From: PMG-095 sp049324695 | GTDB taxonomy: Bacteria > Myxococcota_A > Polyangia > Polyangiales > Polyangiaceae | DNA: 64,000 nucleotides | NCBI GenBank assembly: GCA_049324695.1 | Contig: JBMOMJ010000059.1 | Coordinates: 1-64,000 of the forward strand | Direction of reading: 5' to 3' | In this document: positions 40,702 through 49,312 of the stretch, one piece after another | Layout of the letters: each line of letters opens with the position of its first letter | Position numbering within the stretch: the stretch's first letter is position 1 | Made by a program: the position numbers and the translations under genes | The notes under the pieces: model-generated | Told to the model about the DNA's origin: nothing | The model's input: only the letters and a program-made list of their open reading frames with translations | The model's database searches: none

Positions 40702-41042
40702 ATCGAAGATCGAGGAGCGAAAATCGAAGATCGATTCGGGAGCCCAGCAGTACCCGTCACGTACAGAGCGCGCAACGTGTACGACAATCCCCTAACGGCA
40801 GATTGCAGCATATCGTGAATAGGAGCCAGGCGAAACCGAATGCTTCGCACTCTAATTTTCAGATCCGTACGAGCGCGTACTGGCGAAAAACACCGTTGTC
40901 TCAAGTCAGCGCTCAGTTCGATAAGCCTCACTCCTGGACGGACCCGATCTGCCGAGCGATGCCAACTCTCGTACGTTGGCGCGCCAAGCACGAGGCAGTG
41001 GGTTGCATAATGAAAGTCACTGTGGAATCATGCGGCTAGCTC
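40702..41042. other. Intergenic region between divergent regulators
   Basis: No supported gene in 341 nt. A short direct repeat ATCGAAGATCGA occurs twice just upstream of the EAL protein start (about 40702-40740). The region must carry the promoters of the minus-strand EAL gene and the plus-strand HxlR-type gene. Confidence 0.5.
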
Positions 41043-41558
41043 ATGCAAAGAAAGTCGTTTTCCAAGATGCAGTGTCCCGTCGCTCGCTCGTTGGAGGAGG
41101 TGGGTGAAGGCTGGAGCTTCTTGATTTTACGGGATGTATTCATTGGTGTGCGGCGCTTTCAGGACTTGGAGGTTCGCTTGGGGATCAGCGCGAGTACGCT
41201 GACGCGGCGGCTTTCGCAGCTGTGCCGACATGGTCTGTTGCGCGCACACGCCTACGAGCAGCGGCCTCGCCGATATGAGTATTCGCTGACCGAAAAGGGT
41301 GAGGATCTGTTGCACGTCCTGGTAGCGCTGGGCGCGTGGGGGAATCGTTGGTTTACGCAGGCGATCGTGCCGGTAAACGCGCATTCGGGAGCGCGGATCG
41401 AGCCCGTACTAATGGACCGCGTGACAGGTCGCGAGTTGCGCGCGGGGGATGTTGCGCTGGCGGCAGGGCCCGAGGCTTCGCCAAAGATGCGATCGTTTTT
41501 GGACCCGCCGTTGGTGTTGGGACGCAAAGCGGCACGGATTTCGTTGGAGGCGCGGTGA
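41043..41558 (+). CDS. HxlR-family transcriptional regulator
   Basis: 171 residues. The HxlR winged helix-turn-helix spans about 10-110: CPVARSLEEVGEGWSFLILRD, then RFQDLEVRLGISASTLTRRL, then PRRYEYSLTEKGEDLLHVL. Cys11 corresponds to the conserved N-terminal Cys of the family that can sense reactive species. The extra C-terminal 60 residues (IEPVLMDRVTGREL) occur in a subset of longer HxlR proteins. It is followed on the same strand by FabF, 37 nt downstream, so it may regulate that gene. Confidence 0.93.
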   Translation: MQRKSFSKMQCPVARSLEEVGEGWSFLILRDVFIGVRRFQDLEVRLGISASTLTRRLSQLCRHGLLRAHAYEQRPRRYEYSLTEKGEDLLHVLVALGAWGNRWFTQAIVPVNAHSGARIEPVLMDRVTGRELRAGDVALAAGPEASPKMRSFLDPPLVLGRKAARISLEAR

Positions 41559-41595
41559 TGCGAGGCTCACTGGCGAGCGCGTTGTGGAAGGTGCG

Positions 41596-42858
41596 ATGAT
41601 GCGGCGCGTAGTGGTTACAGGGATGGGGTTAGTGACGCCGCTGGGGTGCGGAGTTGCGCACGTGTGGGGACGACTCCTCGCGGGGTGCTCGGGAATTCGG
41701 CGCATCGAGACGTTCGAAACGGCGGATTTGTCGGCGCGGATCGCGGGTCAGGTGCCGCGCGGGACGCAGCCGGGCCAGCTGGATTTGGAGTCGCTGTTCG
41801 ATGTGAAGGAGCGGCGACGGCTCGACGATTTCATTCTGTACGCAATCGCGGCGGCGCACGAGGCCTTGCAAGATTCCGGGTTTGCGCCGACTACGGATGC
41901 CGAGCGCGAGCGCACAGGGGTTCTGTTTGGATCGGGGATTGGTGGGCTACCCGGGATTGCGGAAACCGCAGTCAAGCTGGAGCAGCAGGGGCCGAAGAAG
42001 GTTTCGCCGTTTTTCATTCCGAGCGCGCTGATCAACGAGGCCTCGGGATTGGTCTCGATTCGCTTTGGTCTGCGCGGTCCGTGTCACGCGGTGGTAACTG
42101 CGTGTGCGACCGGCGCAAACGCGATAGGCGACGCGGCACGCCTGATTCAGTTGGGCGACGCGGACGTGATGGTAGCCGGCGGGAGTGAAGCGGCGACCTG
42201 CCGGCTCGCCTTGGCGGGCTTTGGTGTGATGCGCGCGCTATCGACGGGTTTCAATGAGGAGCCCGAAGCAGCGTGTCGGCCGTGGGACGCGGCGCGCGAC
42301 GGCTTCGTTCTGGCGGAAGGAGCCGGTAGCGTGGTTTTGGAAGATCTAGATCACGCGAACGCGCGCGGCGCACGGATTTACGGTGAGCTAACCGGCTACG
42401 GGCTGGGCGGCGACGGTTATCACCTGAGTGCACCAGATCCGAGCGGCGAGGGTGCGATTCGAGCGATGCGCGCTGCGTTGGCACGCGCTCGGTTGGATGC
42501 GAGTGAGATCGATTACGTAAACGCGCACGCGACGTCGACCCCGGTGGGTGATCCGGTGGAGCTACTAGCTGCGCGGCGTGTGTTCGGCGGCGCTGCGTCG
42601 CGCGTTTCGATTTCATCGACGAAGTCCGCAACCGGGCATTTGCTGGGAGCGGCCGGCGCAGTCGAAGCGATCTTCTCGTTACTGGCGCTGCGCGATCAGG
42701 TGGCACCAGCGACACTGAATTTGCACACGCCAGAAGACGCGGAGGGGCTCGACTTGGTGCCGCTCAAGGCAAAGCAGCGTCCGATTCGACACGTGATGTC
42801 GAACTCCTTTGGGTTCGGCGGCACGAATGCGACGTTGATCGTGAGCCGGTTCGAATGA
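41596..42858 (+). CDS. fabF: 3-oxoacyl-ACP synthase II
   Basis: About 420 residues from the ATG at 41596 (or 41599), both preceded by GGAAGG. The KAS II catalytic triad is visible: Cys in VVTACATGANAIG, His in HATSTPVGDPVE and His in TKSATGHLLGAAG. It elongates acyl-ACP with malonyl-ACP in fatty acid synthesis. No other fatty-acid genes or acyl carrier protein are adjacent, so this is probably an extra copy outside the main fab cluster. The neighbouring HxlR-type regulator may control it. Confidence 0.95.
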   Translation: MMRRVVVTGMGLVTPLGCGVAHVWGRLLAGCSGIRRIETFETADLSARIAGQVPRGTQPGQLDLESLFDVKERRRLDDFILYAIAAAHEALQDSGFAPTTDAERERTGVLFGSGIGGLPGIAETAVKLEQQGPKKVSPFFIPSALINEASGLVSIRFGLRGPCHAVVTACATGANAIGDAARLIQLGDADVMVAGGSEAATCRLALAGFGVMRALSTGFNEEPEAACRPWDAARDGFVLAEGAGSVVLEDLDHANARGARIYGELTGYGLGGDGYHLSAPDPSGEGAIRAMRAALARARLDASEIDYVNAHATSTPVGDPVELLAARRVFGGAASRVSISSTKSATGHLLGAAGAVEAIFSLLALRDQVAPATLNLHTPEDAEGLDLVPLKAKQRPIRHVMSNSFGFGGTNATLIVSRFE

Positions 42859-42917
42859 GATAATTCGAATGCGCTGAGTCGATGAGCCGACCGAATGAGT
42901 CGCGCCCGAAACGCGGC

Positions 42918-43280
42918 TTAAACTTCGGCTTTCGAAGTCGTTGGGAAAGGTTCGCGAGTGGCTTCGGCGATGTTGGATTCGTCAGTGCCGCCCGCGAATT
43001 CCTCCGAAGCGCTGGTGGTGACGAAAGGGCCCCCGGTCTCCTCTGGCGTGTTTTGTTCGCGCCGTTCGGATTCGGTGCCCTCACCTGTCGTCGCGGATTC
43101 GACGAAAGCCTCGCCCAACTCCTCGGCTAGATCATCCGGAGCCATGGGCGCCTCGATGAAAGCTCGCTGCTCGACTTCGCGCCCAGCACGGGCCCTGCGC
43201 AACAAATCGCGTTCGTAAGTGGGGTCGAGGTGGCCGGTGGCATCGCGTCGCTTGATCGTGGCCTTGCGAGATTGGCTCAT
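42918..43280 (-). CDS. Small conserved protein with RRDATGHLD motif
   Basis: 120 residues from the ATG at 43280, preferred because GAGGAG lies 8 nt upstream; the frame extends to 43376. The N-terminal part KATIKRRDATGHLDPTYERDLL looks like a short conserved motif seen in small proteobacterial and myxobacterial proteins. The remainder is acidic and Ser/Thr-rich (TTGEGTESERREQ, VTTSASEEFAGG) and probably disordered. No function is known to me. Confidence 0.7.
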   Translation of the reverse strand: MSQSRKATIKRRDATGHLDPTYERDLLRRARAGREVEQRAFIEAPMAPDDLAEELGEAFVESATTGEGTESERREQNTPEETGGPFVTTSASEEFAGGTDESNIAEATREPFPTTSKAEV

Positions 43281-43448
43281 CGGGTGCTCCTCGTGCGTCT
43301 TGAAGAAAAAGATACTCCCACGAGAGTCCGTCGCAACCCTTACATGTCCGTTTTCAACGAAGAGCAAGAGCGCCACGCTCGATTGCAGTTCCTTCGCTTT
43401 ACAGAACGAATTCGGTGGCCTGACGAGCGTCAGCCGGGCTGCGTTTCG

Positions 43449-44894
43449 TCAACACCACTTCACGCGCACACGATAGGTGACCTTGATGTTGCCGCGTGCG
43501 GGCACCTTCGCTTCGAACGTGAAGGTATTCGCGTCCTCTTTCTTGTAGGGCAGGCTCGAGTCGACGATGGTGAAATCGCCGTGTACGGGCTCACGCAGCT
43601 CGACGACGACGTTTTCGGATTTGTGATTGCGTAGCTCGATTTCCCAGGCGCTCTCCGAACTGCAATCACCGAGCGAGCGCCACTCCATCTGCTTGCGATC
43701 GGCGACCACATCGAAGGCTTCGCCTACCTTGATGCGCACCTTCTCGTCGCGCGGAGTGTGATCGATGGCGTCTTCTCCAACGAACTGCTTCTTGCCGCCC
43801 TTGTCGGCCTTGTAGACGCGCAAGGTGCCCTTCGGTAGCGGAATGCCGAGCCGGTTTTGCTGAGTGTTCTTGAAGTCGAGGTAAACGGCGACCTTCTGAT
43901 TCTTTTGAATCGGCCCGACCTGCCCCATGAACCAATGCGGCTGCCCTCCGAAAATCAGTTTTTTGGTCACACCGATCCCCGCGGCTTCGATCAGAGTGAT
44001 TTGCTTTTGCTCCTTATCGAGCACGTCCGCCGGCCTGTCGAGCGTGTACAGGTGATACTCGAGCAAGCCCTCTTCGCGAAACGCGCTGCCGGCGCCGGGA
44101 GCAGCTGCCTTCTGCGCCATCATCACGGGGCGTTCGTCGCGCTGAACCACGCGATTCACATCGCCCGCGACCAACTTGAGCGCAGCATTGCGGTAGCTGC
44201 TGCCCGAGTTGTTCTGCAGAGTGACCCACCCTACTAGATCGCCCTGCGTGTCATTCTCGTTCACTGTGAAAACGTAGTCGGCACTCCACGATAGTTGCTG
44301 CGCGAGATACGTCACCTCGACGGCCTGTTTTTTGGCTTGGCTCTCAACCAGCCACATCAGCGTTGGCTTCGGAATCAGGTTCGGCGGAAGCTCGGCGAAC
44401 GCGAGCCGGCCGGGATAATTGAAGGTGATTTCCGACCCAATCTGCAGAATTGGGCCTTCCGCCATCGAGAGCAGTTTGGCGTCGGCTACGTCTTCTTTGC
44501 CACTAGCTTCATGGTAGCGGTACGCACGCACGTTGCGACCGACGTACTTCTCGAGCAGCGTCTGCGGCGTGAGCAGGTCGTACCGGTAGTTCTGCTCGAG
44601 CACGCGCAAGGTGTTGCCGGCGAGCGGCTTCACCGCGACGGTCTCGGGCTGAATCGTAGAAGCCACATCGCGAAACTCGAGCGCCACGCGACCAGTACCG
44701 AGATTCCCGAGCTCGCGCACTTCACGCACCAGCGCGAAGTTCGAGTTGTAAACGGTGAGGCTGACCTCCTTCCGGTCGCGCTCGTCGGAAACGCTCTCGG
44801 CCGCCGAGGCAAAGGTTGGCGACAGCGCCAGCGAGAGAAAGCACGCTGCACTCAACGCGCGGCGCCGAATTCGAACCTGATTCGCAAAGCTCAT
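43449..44894 (-). CDS. DUF4139 family secreted protein
   Basis: 481 residues from the ATG at 44894; the frame runs back to 45125 but that part overlaps the upstream paralogue. A signal peptide (AACFLSLALSPTFASAAE) precedes the family core: VSLTVYNSNFALVREVREL, DVASTIQPETVAV, RVLEQNYRYDLLTPQTLLEKYVG and the C-terminal IPLPKGTLRVYK, HTPRDEKVRIKVGEAFDVVA. The last residues are TYRVRVKWC. It is a tandem paralogue of the next gene upstream (14-nt gap), and both are one operon. The family has no established role; the proteins are presumed periplasmic or outer-membrane associated. Confidence 0.9.
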   Translation of the reverse strand: MSFANQVRIRRRALSAACFLSLALSPTFASAAESVSDERDRKEVSLTVYNSNFALVREVRELGNLGTGRVALEFRDVASTIQPETVAVKPLAGNTLRVLEQNYRYDLLTPQTLLEKYVGRNVRAYRYHEASGKEDVADAKLLSMAEGPILQIGSEITFNYPGRLAFAELPPNLIPKPTLMWLVESQAKKQAVEVTYLAQQLSWSADYVFTVNENDTQGDLVGWVTLQNNSGSSYRNAALKLVAGDVNRVVQRDERPVMMAQKAAAPGAGSAFREEGLLEYHLYTLDRPADVLDKEQKQITLIEAAGIGVTKKLIFGGQPHWFMGQVGPIQKNQKVAVYLDFKNTQQNRLGIPLPKGTLRVYKADKGGKKQFVGEDAIDHTPRDEKVRIKVGEAFDVVADRKQMEWRSLGDCSSESAWEIELRNHKSENVVVELREPVHGDFTIVDSSLPYKKEDANTFTFEAKVPARGNIKVTYRVRVKWC

Positions 44895-44908
44895 TGCAGA
44901 TCGCTCCG

Positions 44909-46444
44909 TTAGCAAGACTTCACTCGCACTCGGTAAGTCAGCTTGACCTCGCCGCGTGCGGGCACGGCGATGCTGAAGGTGAAGGTGTGGGCGTCCTTTT
45001 TCTGACTGGGGTGGCTGGACGCAACGATGCGATAGTCCCCGTTGACTGGCTCCTCCACGTCGACCACCTCGGCGGAGTCCTTGTGGTTGCGGAGGGCGAT
45101 CTCCCAATCGCTCTCGTGTTCGCACTTGCCGAGGTTCGTGAAGTTGGTCTGCTTCTGATCGGCGACCACGTCGAACGATTCGCCCAGCTTGATTTCGAGC
45201 TTTTCGTCGCGCGGTGTGTGATCGATCGAATCTTCGCCGACGAACTGCTGGGCGCCACCTCGATCTGCCTTGTAGACGCGCACGGTGCCTTTTGGCAGCG
45301 GCATGCCGAGCTTGTTTTTCTCGGCGTTTTCGATCAGGACGTAGGCGGAAACCTTCTGCTTGTCGAGCACGGTGCCGTAGCGCCCGAAGTACCAGTAGGG
45401 CGCGCCGCGCAAGAGCAGCCGCTTTTTTACTGCAACACCGTGCGCTTCGAGCAAGCTCACCTGCTTCTGTTCCTTGTCGAGCAAGTCAGTCGGGCGCTCG
45501 AGCGTGTACAGGTGGTACTCGAACAACGACTCTTGCTTGAAGCTGGGAGCGGGCGTGACAGGCGCCATTTCCATGGCGGCGTCTGCAGGCATCGGCGGGG
45601 GCGGCGGGGGCACGATGCGTTGCACGTCGCCGGCCACGAGCTTCAGCTCCGCGTTCCGAAAACTGGTGCCGCATTTGTTGTCGAGCGTGACCCAGCCGGT
45701 CAGGTTGCCGTGCGCATCGTCGGCATCGAGCGACAGGACATAGTCCGCGTGCCAGGAAAGATTGGAGCTGAGATAGGTGACTTGCACGTCTTGGCGCGGC
45801 TTGGTGCTGCCCAAGAGCCACACGAGCGTTGGCTTCGGAACCAGGTTCGCTGGCAGCTCTGGAAATACGTAGCGCCCCGAAAAGCCGGTCACGACTTCAC
45901 CGTCGATGCGCAAGACCGGGCCGCCCTCGACGGCCAACACCTCGGCTTCCTTGCTCTCCTCCGTGCCGAGCTTTTCGTTGTAGCGCACCACACGCAGCCG
46001 CTTCCCCACGTATTTTTCGAGCAGCTTCTGCGGCGTCAGAAGGTCATAACGGTAGTTTTGCTCGAAGACGTGCAGCGCATTCGCATCGCTGAGGCTCTCG
46101 ATGTGAACACTTTCGGGCTGAATGTTCGCCGAAACGTCGGCGTAGCTGAGCGAAACCCGTCCAGTGCCGAGCTCGACCTGGCGCGCCTCGCGGATCAGCC
46201 CGAAATTCGAGTTGTAGATAGTGACGGATACGTTCTTTCGACCTGCGCTGTCCGAGTTGCGTTCGACAGCCGGGCCGGGCGGCAGCTCGGGAGTACGCCG
46301 TTGAGCGCAGGCGGAAAGGCAAAGCAACGCGACGCCCGCGACGCGCGCTGCGAAGACGCGATTAGCTAGAAAACTGCGAGTTTTGCGCTGCCGAGGGGGC
46401 GAGCGAAGAGCTCGATAAGCGTGCATGCTGAAGCTGGAACGCAT
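44909..46444 (-). CDS. DUF4139 family lipoprotein
   Basis: About 511 residues from the ATG at 46444 (an ATG at 46426 is also possible). A basic N-terminal segment leads to a hydrophobic helix with a lipobox-like LLCLSAC (Cys about 46). The core matches the downstream paralogue: VSVTIYNSNFGLIREARQVEL, DVSANIQPESV, EQNYRYDLLTPQKLLEKYVG, LPKGTVRVYKADRGG and HTPRDEKLEIKLGESFDVVA, and the C-terminus TYRVRVKSC. An insertion of Pro residues (PPPPPMPADA) is specific to this copy. One copy is lipidated and the other secreted, which suggests partners in one complex. Confidence 0.9.
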   Translation of the reverse strand: MRSSFSMHAYRALRSPPRQRKTRSFLANRVFAARVAGVALLCLSACAQRRTPELPPGPAVERNSDSAGRKNVSVTIYNSNFGLIREARQVELGTGRVSLSYADVSANIQPESVHIESLSDANALHVFEQNYRYDLLTPQKLLEKYVGKRLRVVRYNEKLGTEESKEAEVLAVEGGPVLRIDGEVVTGFSGRYVFPELPANLVPKPTLVWLLGSTKPRQDVQVTYLSSNLSWHADYVLSLDADDAHGNLTGWVTLDNKCGTSFRNAELKLVAGDVQRIVPPPPPPMPADAAMEMAPVTPAPSFKQESLFEYHLYTLERPTDLLDKEQKQVSLLEAHGVAVKKRLLLRGAPYWYFGRYGTVLDKQKVSAYVLIENAEKNKLGMPLPKGTVRVYKADRGGAQQFVGEDSIDHTPRDEKLEIKLGESFDVVADQKQTNFTNLGKCEHESDWEIALRNHKDSAEVVDVEEPVNGDYRIVASSHPSQKKDAHTFTFSIAVPARGEVKLTYRVRVKSC

Positions 46445-46495
46445 GGCGAGCACGAACCTTACAGCAGTGCCCGCCCCCTGCAACGGCGGTAGCAG

Positions 46496-46927
46496 TCAGG
46501 TGGCCACCGTCCGGCGCTCACTCACCCGCACGGCATCGAGCGAGTACGCGCCGGCACCAACGAAGGCTTGCGCGACCAACGCCAGAATCAAAAATGCCGG
46601 ATACTCCCAGCCGCCTCCGCCGCTCGTGAACATCCATCCGTTGCCGAGGTGTGGCCGAAGTGCACCGAGCATGATTGGCACCAGCACCAACGCAGCCCAA
46701 CGCGTTTGGAAGCCGGCCAAGAGCGCGAACCCACCAAACAGCTCCGCCAAGAAGACCGGATACACCGTCCAGGCGGGGAAGCCATTCGCAACGAAGAAGC
46801 CTTCGGTGCCCGCGAAGGTGAACACGAAGGCCTTGGCGTAGGCGTGCGCCAGAAACACGGCGCCCAGACCGAGACGAAGAGCCAGCGGGCCGAAATGCTT
46901 CTGAGAATCATTGAACACGGGAATCAT
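46496..46927 (-). CDS. DoxX family membrane protein
   Basis: 143 residues from the ATG at 46927, which has GGAG 8 nt upstream. Four hydrophobic helices and the DoxX-type features LALRLGLGAVFLAHAYAK, AWTVYPVFLAELFGGFALLAG and WAALVLVPIMLGAL are visible. DoxX/DoxD-like proteins are small integral membrane proteins, in some species linked to thiol-oxidative stress or quinone metabolism. It diverges from a LysR gene across 100 nt, a common arrangement for a LysR target. Confidence 0.9.
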   Translation of the reverse strand: MIPVFNDSQKHFGPLALRLGLGAVFLAHAYAKAFVFTFAGTEGFFVANGFPAWTVYPVFLAELFGGFALLAGFQTRWAALVLVPIMLGALRPHLGNGWMFTSGGGGWEYPAFLILALVAQAFVGAGAYSLDAVRVSERRTVAT

Positions 46928-47027
46928 CGGGGAACTCCTTGCTGGCAGCGCTGACTGCCTGCACACGATTCTGGGGTGTGCACAGATCCCAGGACAGGCT
47001 AGGATTGTGCACCTTCAGTCTGCAAAA

Positions 47028-47954
47028 ATGCACAGGGCCGATTGGGACGATCTCCGCTACGCCTTGGCCGTGGCCGACGCGGGTTCACTGGCTTCCGCGG
47101 CGCGCCAGCTCGGCGTGGACCACACCACGGTGTTGCGACGAGTCGCGGCGTTGGAGCGTGAGCTCGGTGCGCGCTTGTTCGAGCGCTTGCCCACGGGTTA
47201 CGCGCTGACCGGCGCCGGCGAAGAGCTGGTGGCAGCCGCTCGCCAGGTGAGCGAAACCGTTGCTCAAGTCGAGCGGCGTATCATCGGCCAAGATCTGCGT
47301 TTGACCGGCACCTTGCGCGTCGCCACGACAGATACCCTGGCGCGCGCATTGATCCCGAGCGCACTGGCAGCCTTTGCAGCGACGCACCCGGAGCTCAACG
47401 TGGAGCTGACCACTTCGACTTCGATGGTGAACCTCACCAAGCGCGAAGCCGACGTCGCGATCCGCGCGGCTCGCAAGGTCCCGGAAAATCTGGTGGGTCG
47501 GCGCGTCGCTCAGGTGGCCTTTGCGCTGTACGCCTCGCGCAACTACTTGAAGCAGCGCCCCGCGCGTAGGCCCCTCGAGAAGCATGTCTTCGTCGGCTTG
47601 GACGACAGCCTCGCCAACACCACCATTGCTCTCTGGATGAAGAGCGCCCTGCCCCACGCGTGTGTGCGCCTGCGGACTGACACGCTGACGGCCGCGTGCA
47701 GCGCCGCGGAGGCGGGCCTCGGGGTGGCAGCCCTTCCCTGCTACTTGGGCGATCGCTCGTCGGCACTGCGTCGCCTGGGTCGATTGGTCCCGGCGATGGC
47801 GAGCGAGCTCTGGGTTCTCACTCATGAGGATTTGCGCGGAACGGCGCGCGTGCGTGCGCTGATGGATTGGCTGGTTACAGCGCTCGCTGCAGAGCGCGAT
47901 CTCATCGAAGGCCGCCACCCTCGTGAGGCGGCCCCAAAGCAGCGTGCTCGCTGA
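47028..47954 (+). CDS. LysR-family transcriptional regulator
   Basis: 308 residues from the ATG at 47028 (MHRADWDDLRYALAVADAG); the frame extends to 46911 over the neighbouring start. The HTH is typical (SLASAARQLGVDHTTVLRRVAALE) and the effector domain includes TLRVATTDTLARALIPSAL and EADVAIRAA. The divergent DoxX gene is the probable target. GTGCAC occurs at 46979-46984 and 47007-47012 in the shared promoter region, a candidate LysR half-site pair. Confidence 0.93.
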   Translation: MHRADWDDLRYALAVADAGSLASAARQLGVDHTTVLRRVAALERELGARLFERLPTGYALTGAGEELVAAARQVSETVAQVERRIIGQDLRLTGTLRVATTDTLARALIPSALAAFAATHPELNVELTTSTSMVNLTKREADVAIRAARKVPENLVGRRVAQVAFALYASRNYLKQRPARRPLEKHVFVGLDDSLANTTIALWMKSALPHACVRLRTDTLTAACSAAEAGLGVAALPCYLGDRSSALRRLGRLVPAMASELWVLTHEDLRGTARVRALMDWLVTALAAERDLIEGRHPREAAPKQRAR

Positions 47955-48125
47955 TCACAGCTGCCACTGCACTCGGCCGTGCGGCCCAGGCTCTTCTCGT
48001 GCAAGGGTTTTGCGCTCGTTACTTCTATCTGGCCCGTGCGCACGCTACAGTTCGTGCGCACGCCGTTTACCGCGGCGTCACGCGTCGCTCGCGTTTTTGA
48101 TCCTTCGAAGGCATCGCCAAAATCG

Positions 48126-49247
48126 GTGAGGGAAATCGCGTCTCGTTCCAGCTTCGGCGTTGCGGCCCTGTCGCTGTCGGCGCTCTTCGCGCTGAATCGC
48201 TGCGCGAGTCAGGAGGACTGCAAGCTCACGGCCACCTGCGGAGCATCGCCTGGCAGCGGCGGAGACACGACCACAGGTGGCAGTAGCGCTGGCGGAGTTG
48301 CTGGATCACTCGGCGGCAGCAGCGGTGGCAGCACTAATGGCGGCTCTGGCGGAACGATGGCTGGCGCAGCTGGCATGGCGGGTGAAACCAGCTGCCAAGA
48401 GTGTGCGCCGTATGAAGCTTGCCGAGCCGGTCAGTGTGTCGCGTGCAGCGCACTCGATGTCACGAGCTTCGAGGCGCCCGAGAGCTTGGGGATCACGGGG
48501 CGTTATCCGCGTCCGAGCATCGACGGCCTGCACTACGTGGATAGCGGGATCTTGTGGTTTCTGGCTAATGATGCCACAGCGCCGTTTCGCATCACGCTCG
48601 GCGAGGACATCAAGGACTCCGCGCCGCTGTACTTGCCGGGTCTCGAGGCGTTGCTTCCGAATCTGAACTTCTTCTTCCTACGCACCGATGCGGATGGCAG
48701 CCTGCTTCGGAGCGCCTACTTCTTCGCAACCACGCCGCCCACGTTGGGACCAATCGAGTTAGCGCCAGAGCTGTTTAGCTCCGAGGACGGTTTGAACTAC
48801 AGCCTGGCGGTCTCGATCGACGCGGCGCGCGCTTGGTGGCGCACTACGCGCAGTGACCACCCCGGCTTCATGACGGCGCCGTTGACGGGCACCGCCGCCG
48901 ATGCCGAGCCAGTCGCGATCGAGGTTCGCGTTGGCTCCAAACTCTGTGCTGCCAGTGAGGCCGATCCAACTGCTTGGGTCACGCCGGACGGCGCGCTGCT
49001 GCTGTTCCGCGAAAGCATCTTGAACGAGGCGTGTGAGCATCCGCTCGGGTTCTCGACGGATTTGTTTGCGGTGCAGCTCGACGCAACTACCGGCATACCC
49101 CAAGCTCCCGCCTCGCCCATAGCAGTCTTTCGCGGCGGCAATGCGCGCGACAGTGATCCCGCGTTTGGCCCCGACTGTTCACTCTATTTCTCTAGCGATG
49201 CGATGCAGAACGGGACATATCAGCTGTATCGCGCGCGCCGAAAATGA
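48126..49247 (+). CDS. Gly-rich exported protein with PD40-like repeats
   Basis: About 373 residues from a GTG at 48126; the open frame reaches 47979. The hydrophobic segment FGVAALSLSALFALNRCAS may be a lipoprotein signal, though the residues before Cys are unusual. A Gly/Ser/Thr-rich spacer (SGGDTTTGGSSAGG onward) is followed by Cys-containing CQECAPYEACRAGQC. The large C-terminal part has WD40/PD40-like strands (RPSIDGLHYVDSGILWFLAND, FSSEDGLNYSLAVSIDAARAW, SDPAFGPDCSLYFSSDA). It probably binds at the cell surface. The function is unknown. Confidence 0.75.
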   Translation: MREIASRSSFGVAALSLSALFALNRCASQEDCKLTATCGASPGSGGDTTTGGSSAGGVAGSLGGSSGGSTNGGSGGTMAGAAGMAGETSCQECAPYEACRAGQCVACSALDVTSFEAPESLGITGRYPRPSIDGLHYVDSGILWFLANDATAPFRITLGEDIKDSAPLYLPGLEALLPNLNFFFLRTDADGSLLRSAYFFATTPPTLGPIELAPELFSSEDGLNYSLAVSIDAARAWWRTTRSDHPGFMTAPLTGTAADAEPVAIEVRVGSKLCAASEADPTAWVTPDGALLLFRESILNEACEHPLGFSTDLFAVQLDATTGIPQAPASPIAVFRGGNARDSDPAFGPDCSLYFSSDAMQNGTYQLYRARRK

Positions 49248-49312
49248 AGAGGCGGAAGAGAGCGCTGGCATCGACTCTCTCCCGCCTCTTGCGATTTCCG
49301 CTTCGCTTCGGC

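Noticed and set aside
44816..46369. A 517-codon plus-strand open frame
   Set aside because: Antisense to the DUF4139 lipoprotein, whose similarity to its tandem paralogue proves the minus-strand frame.
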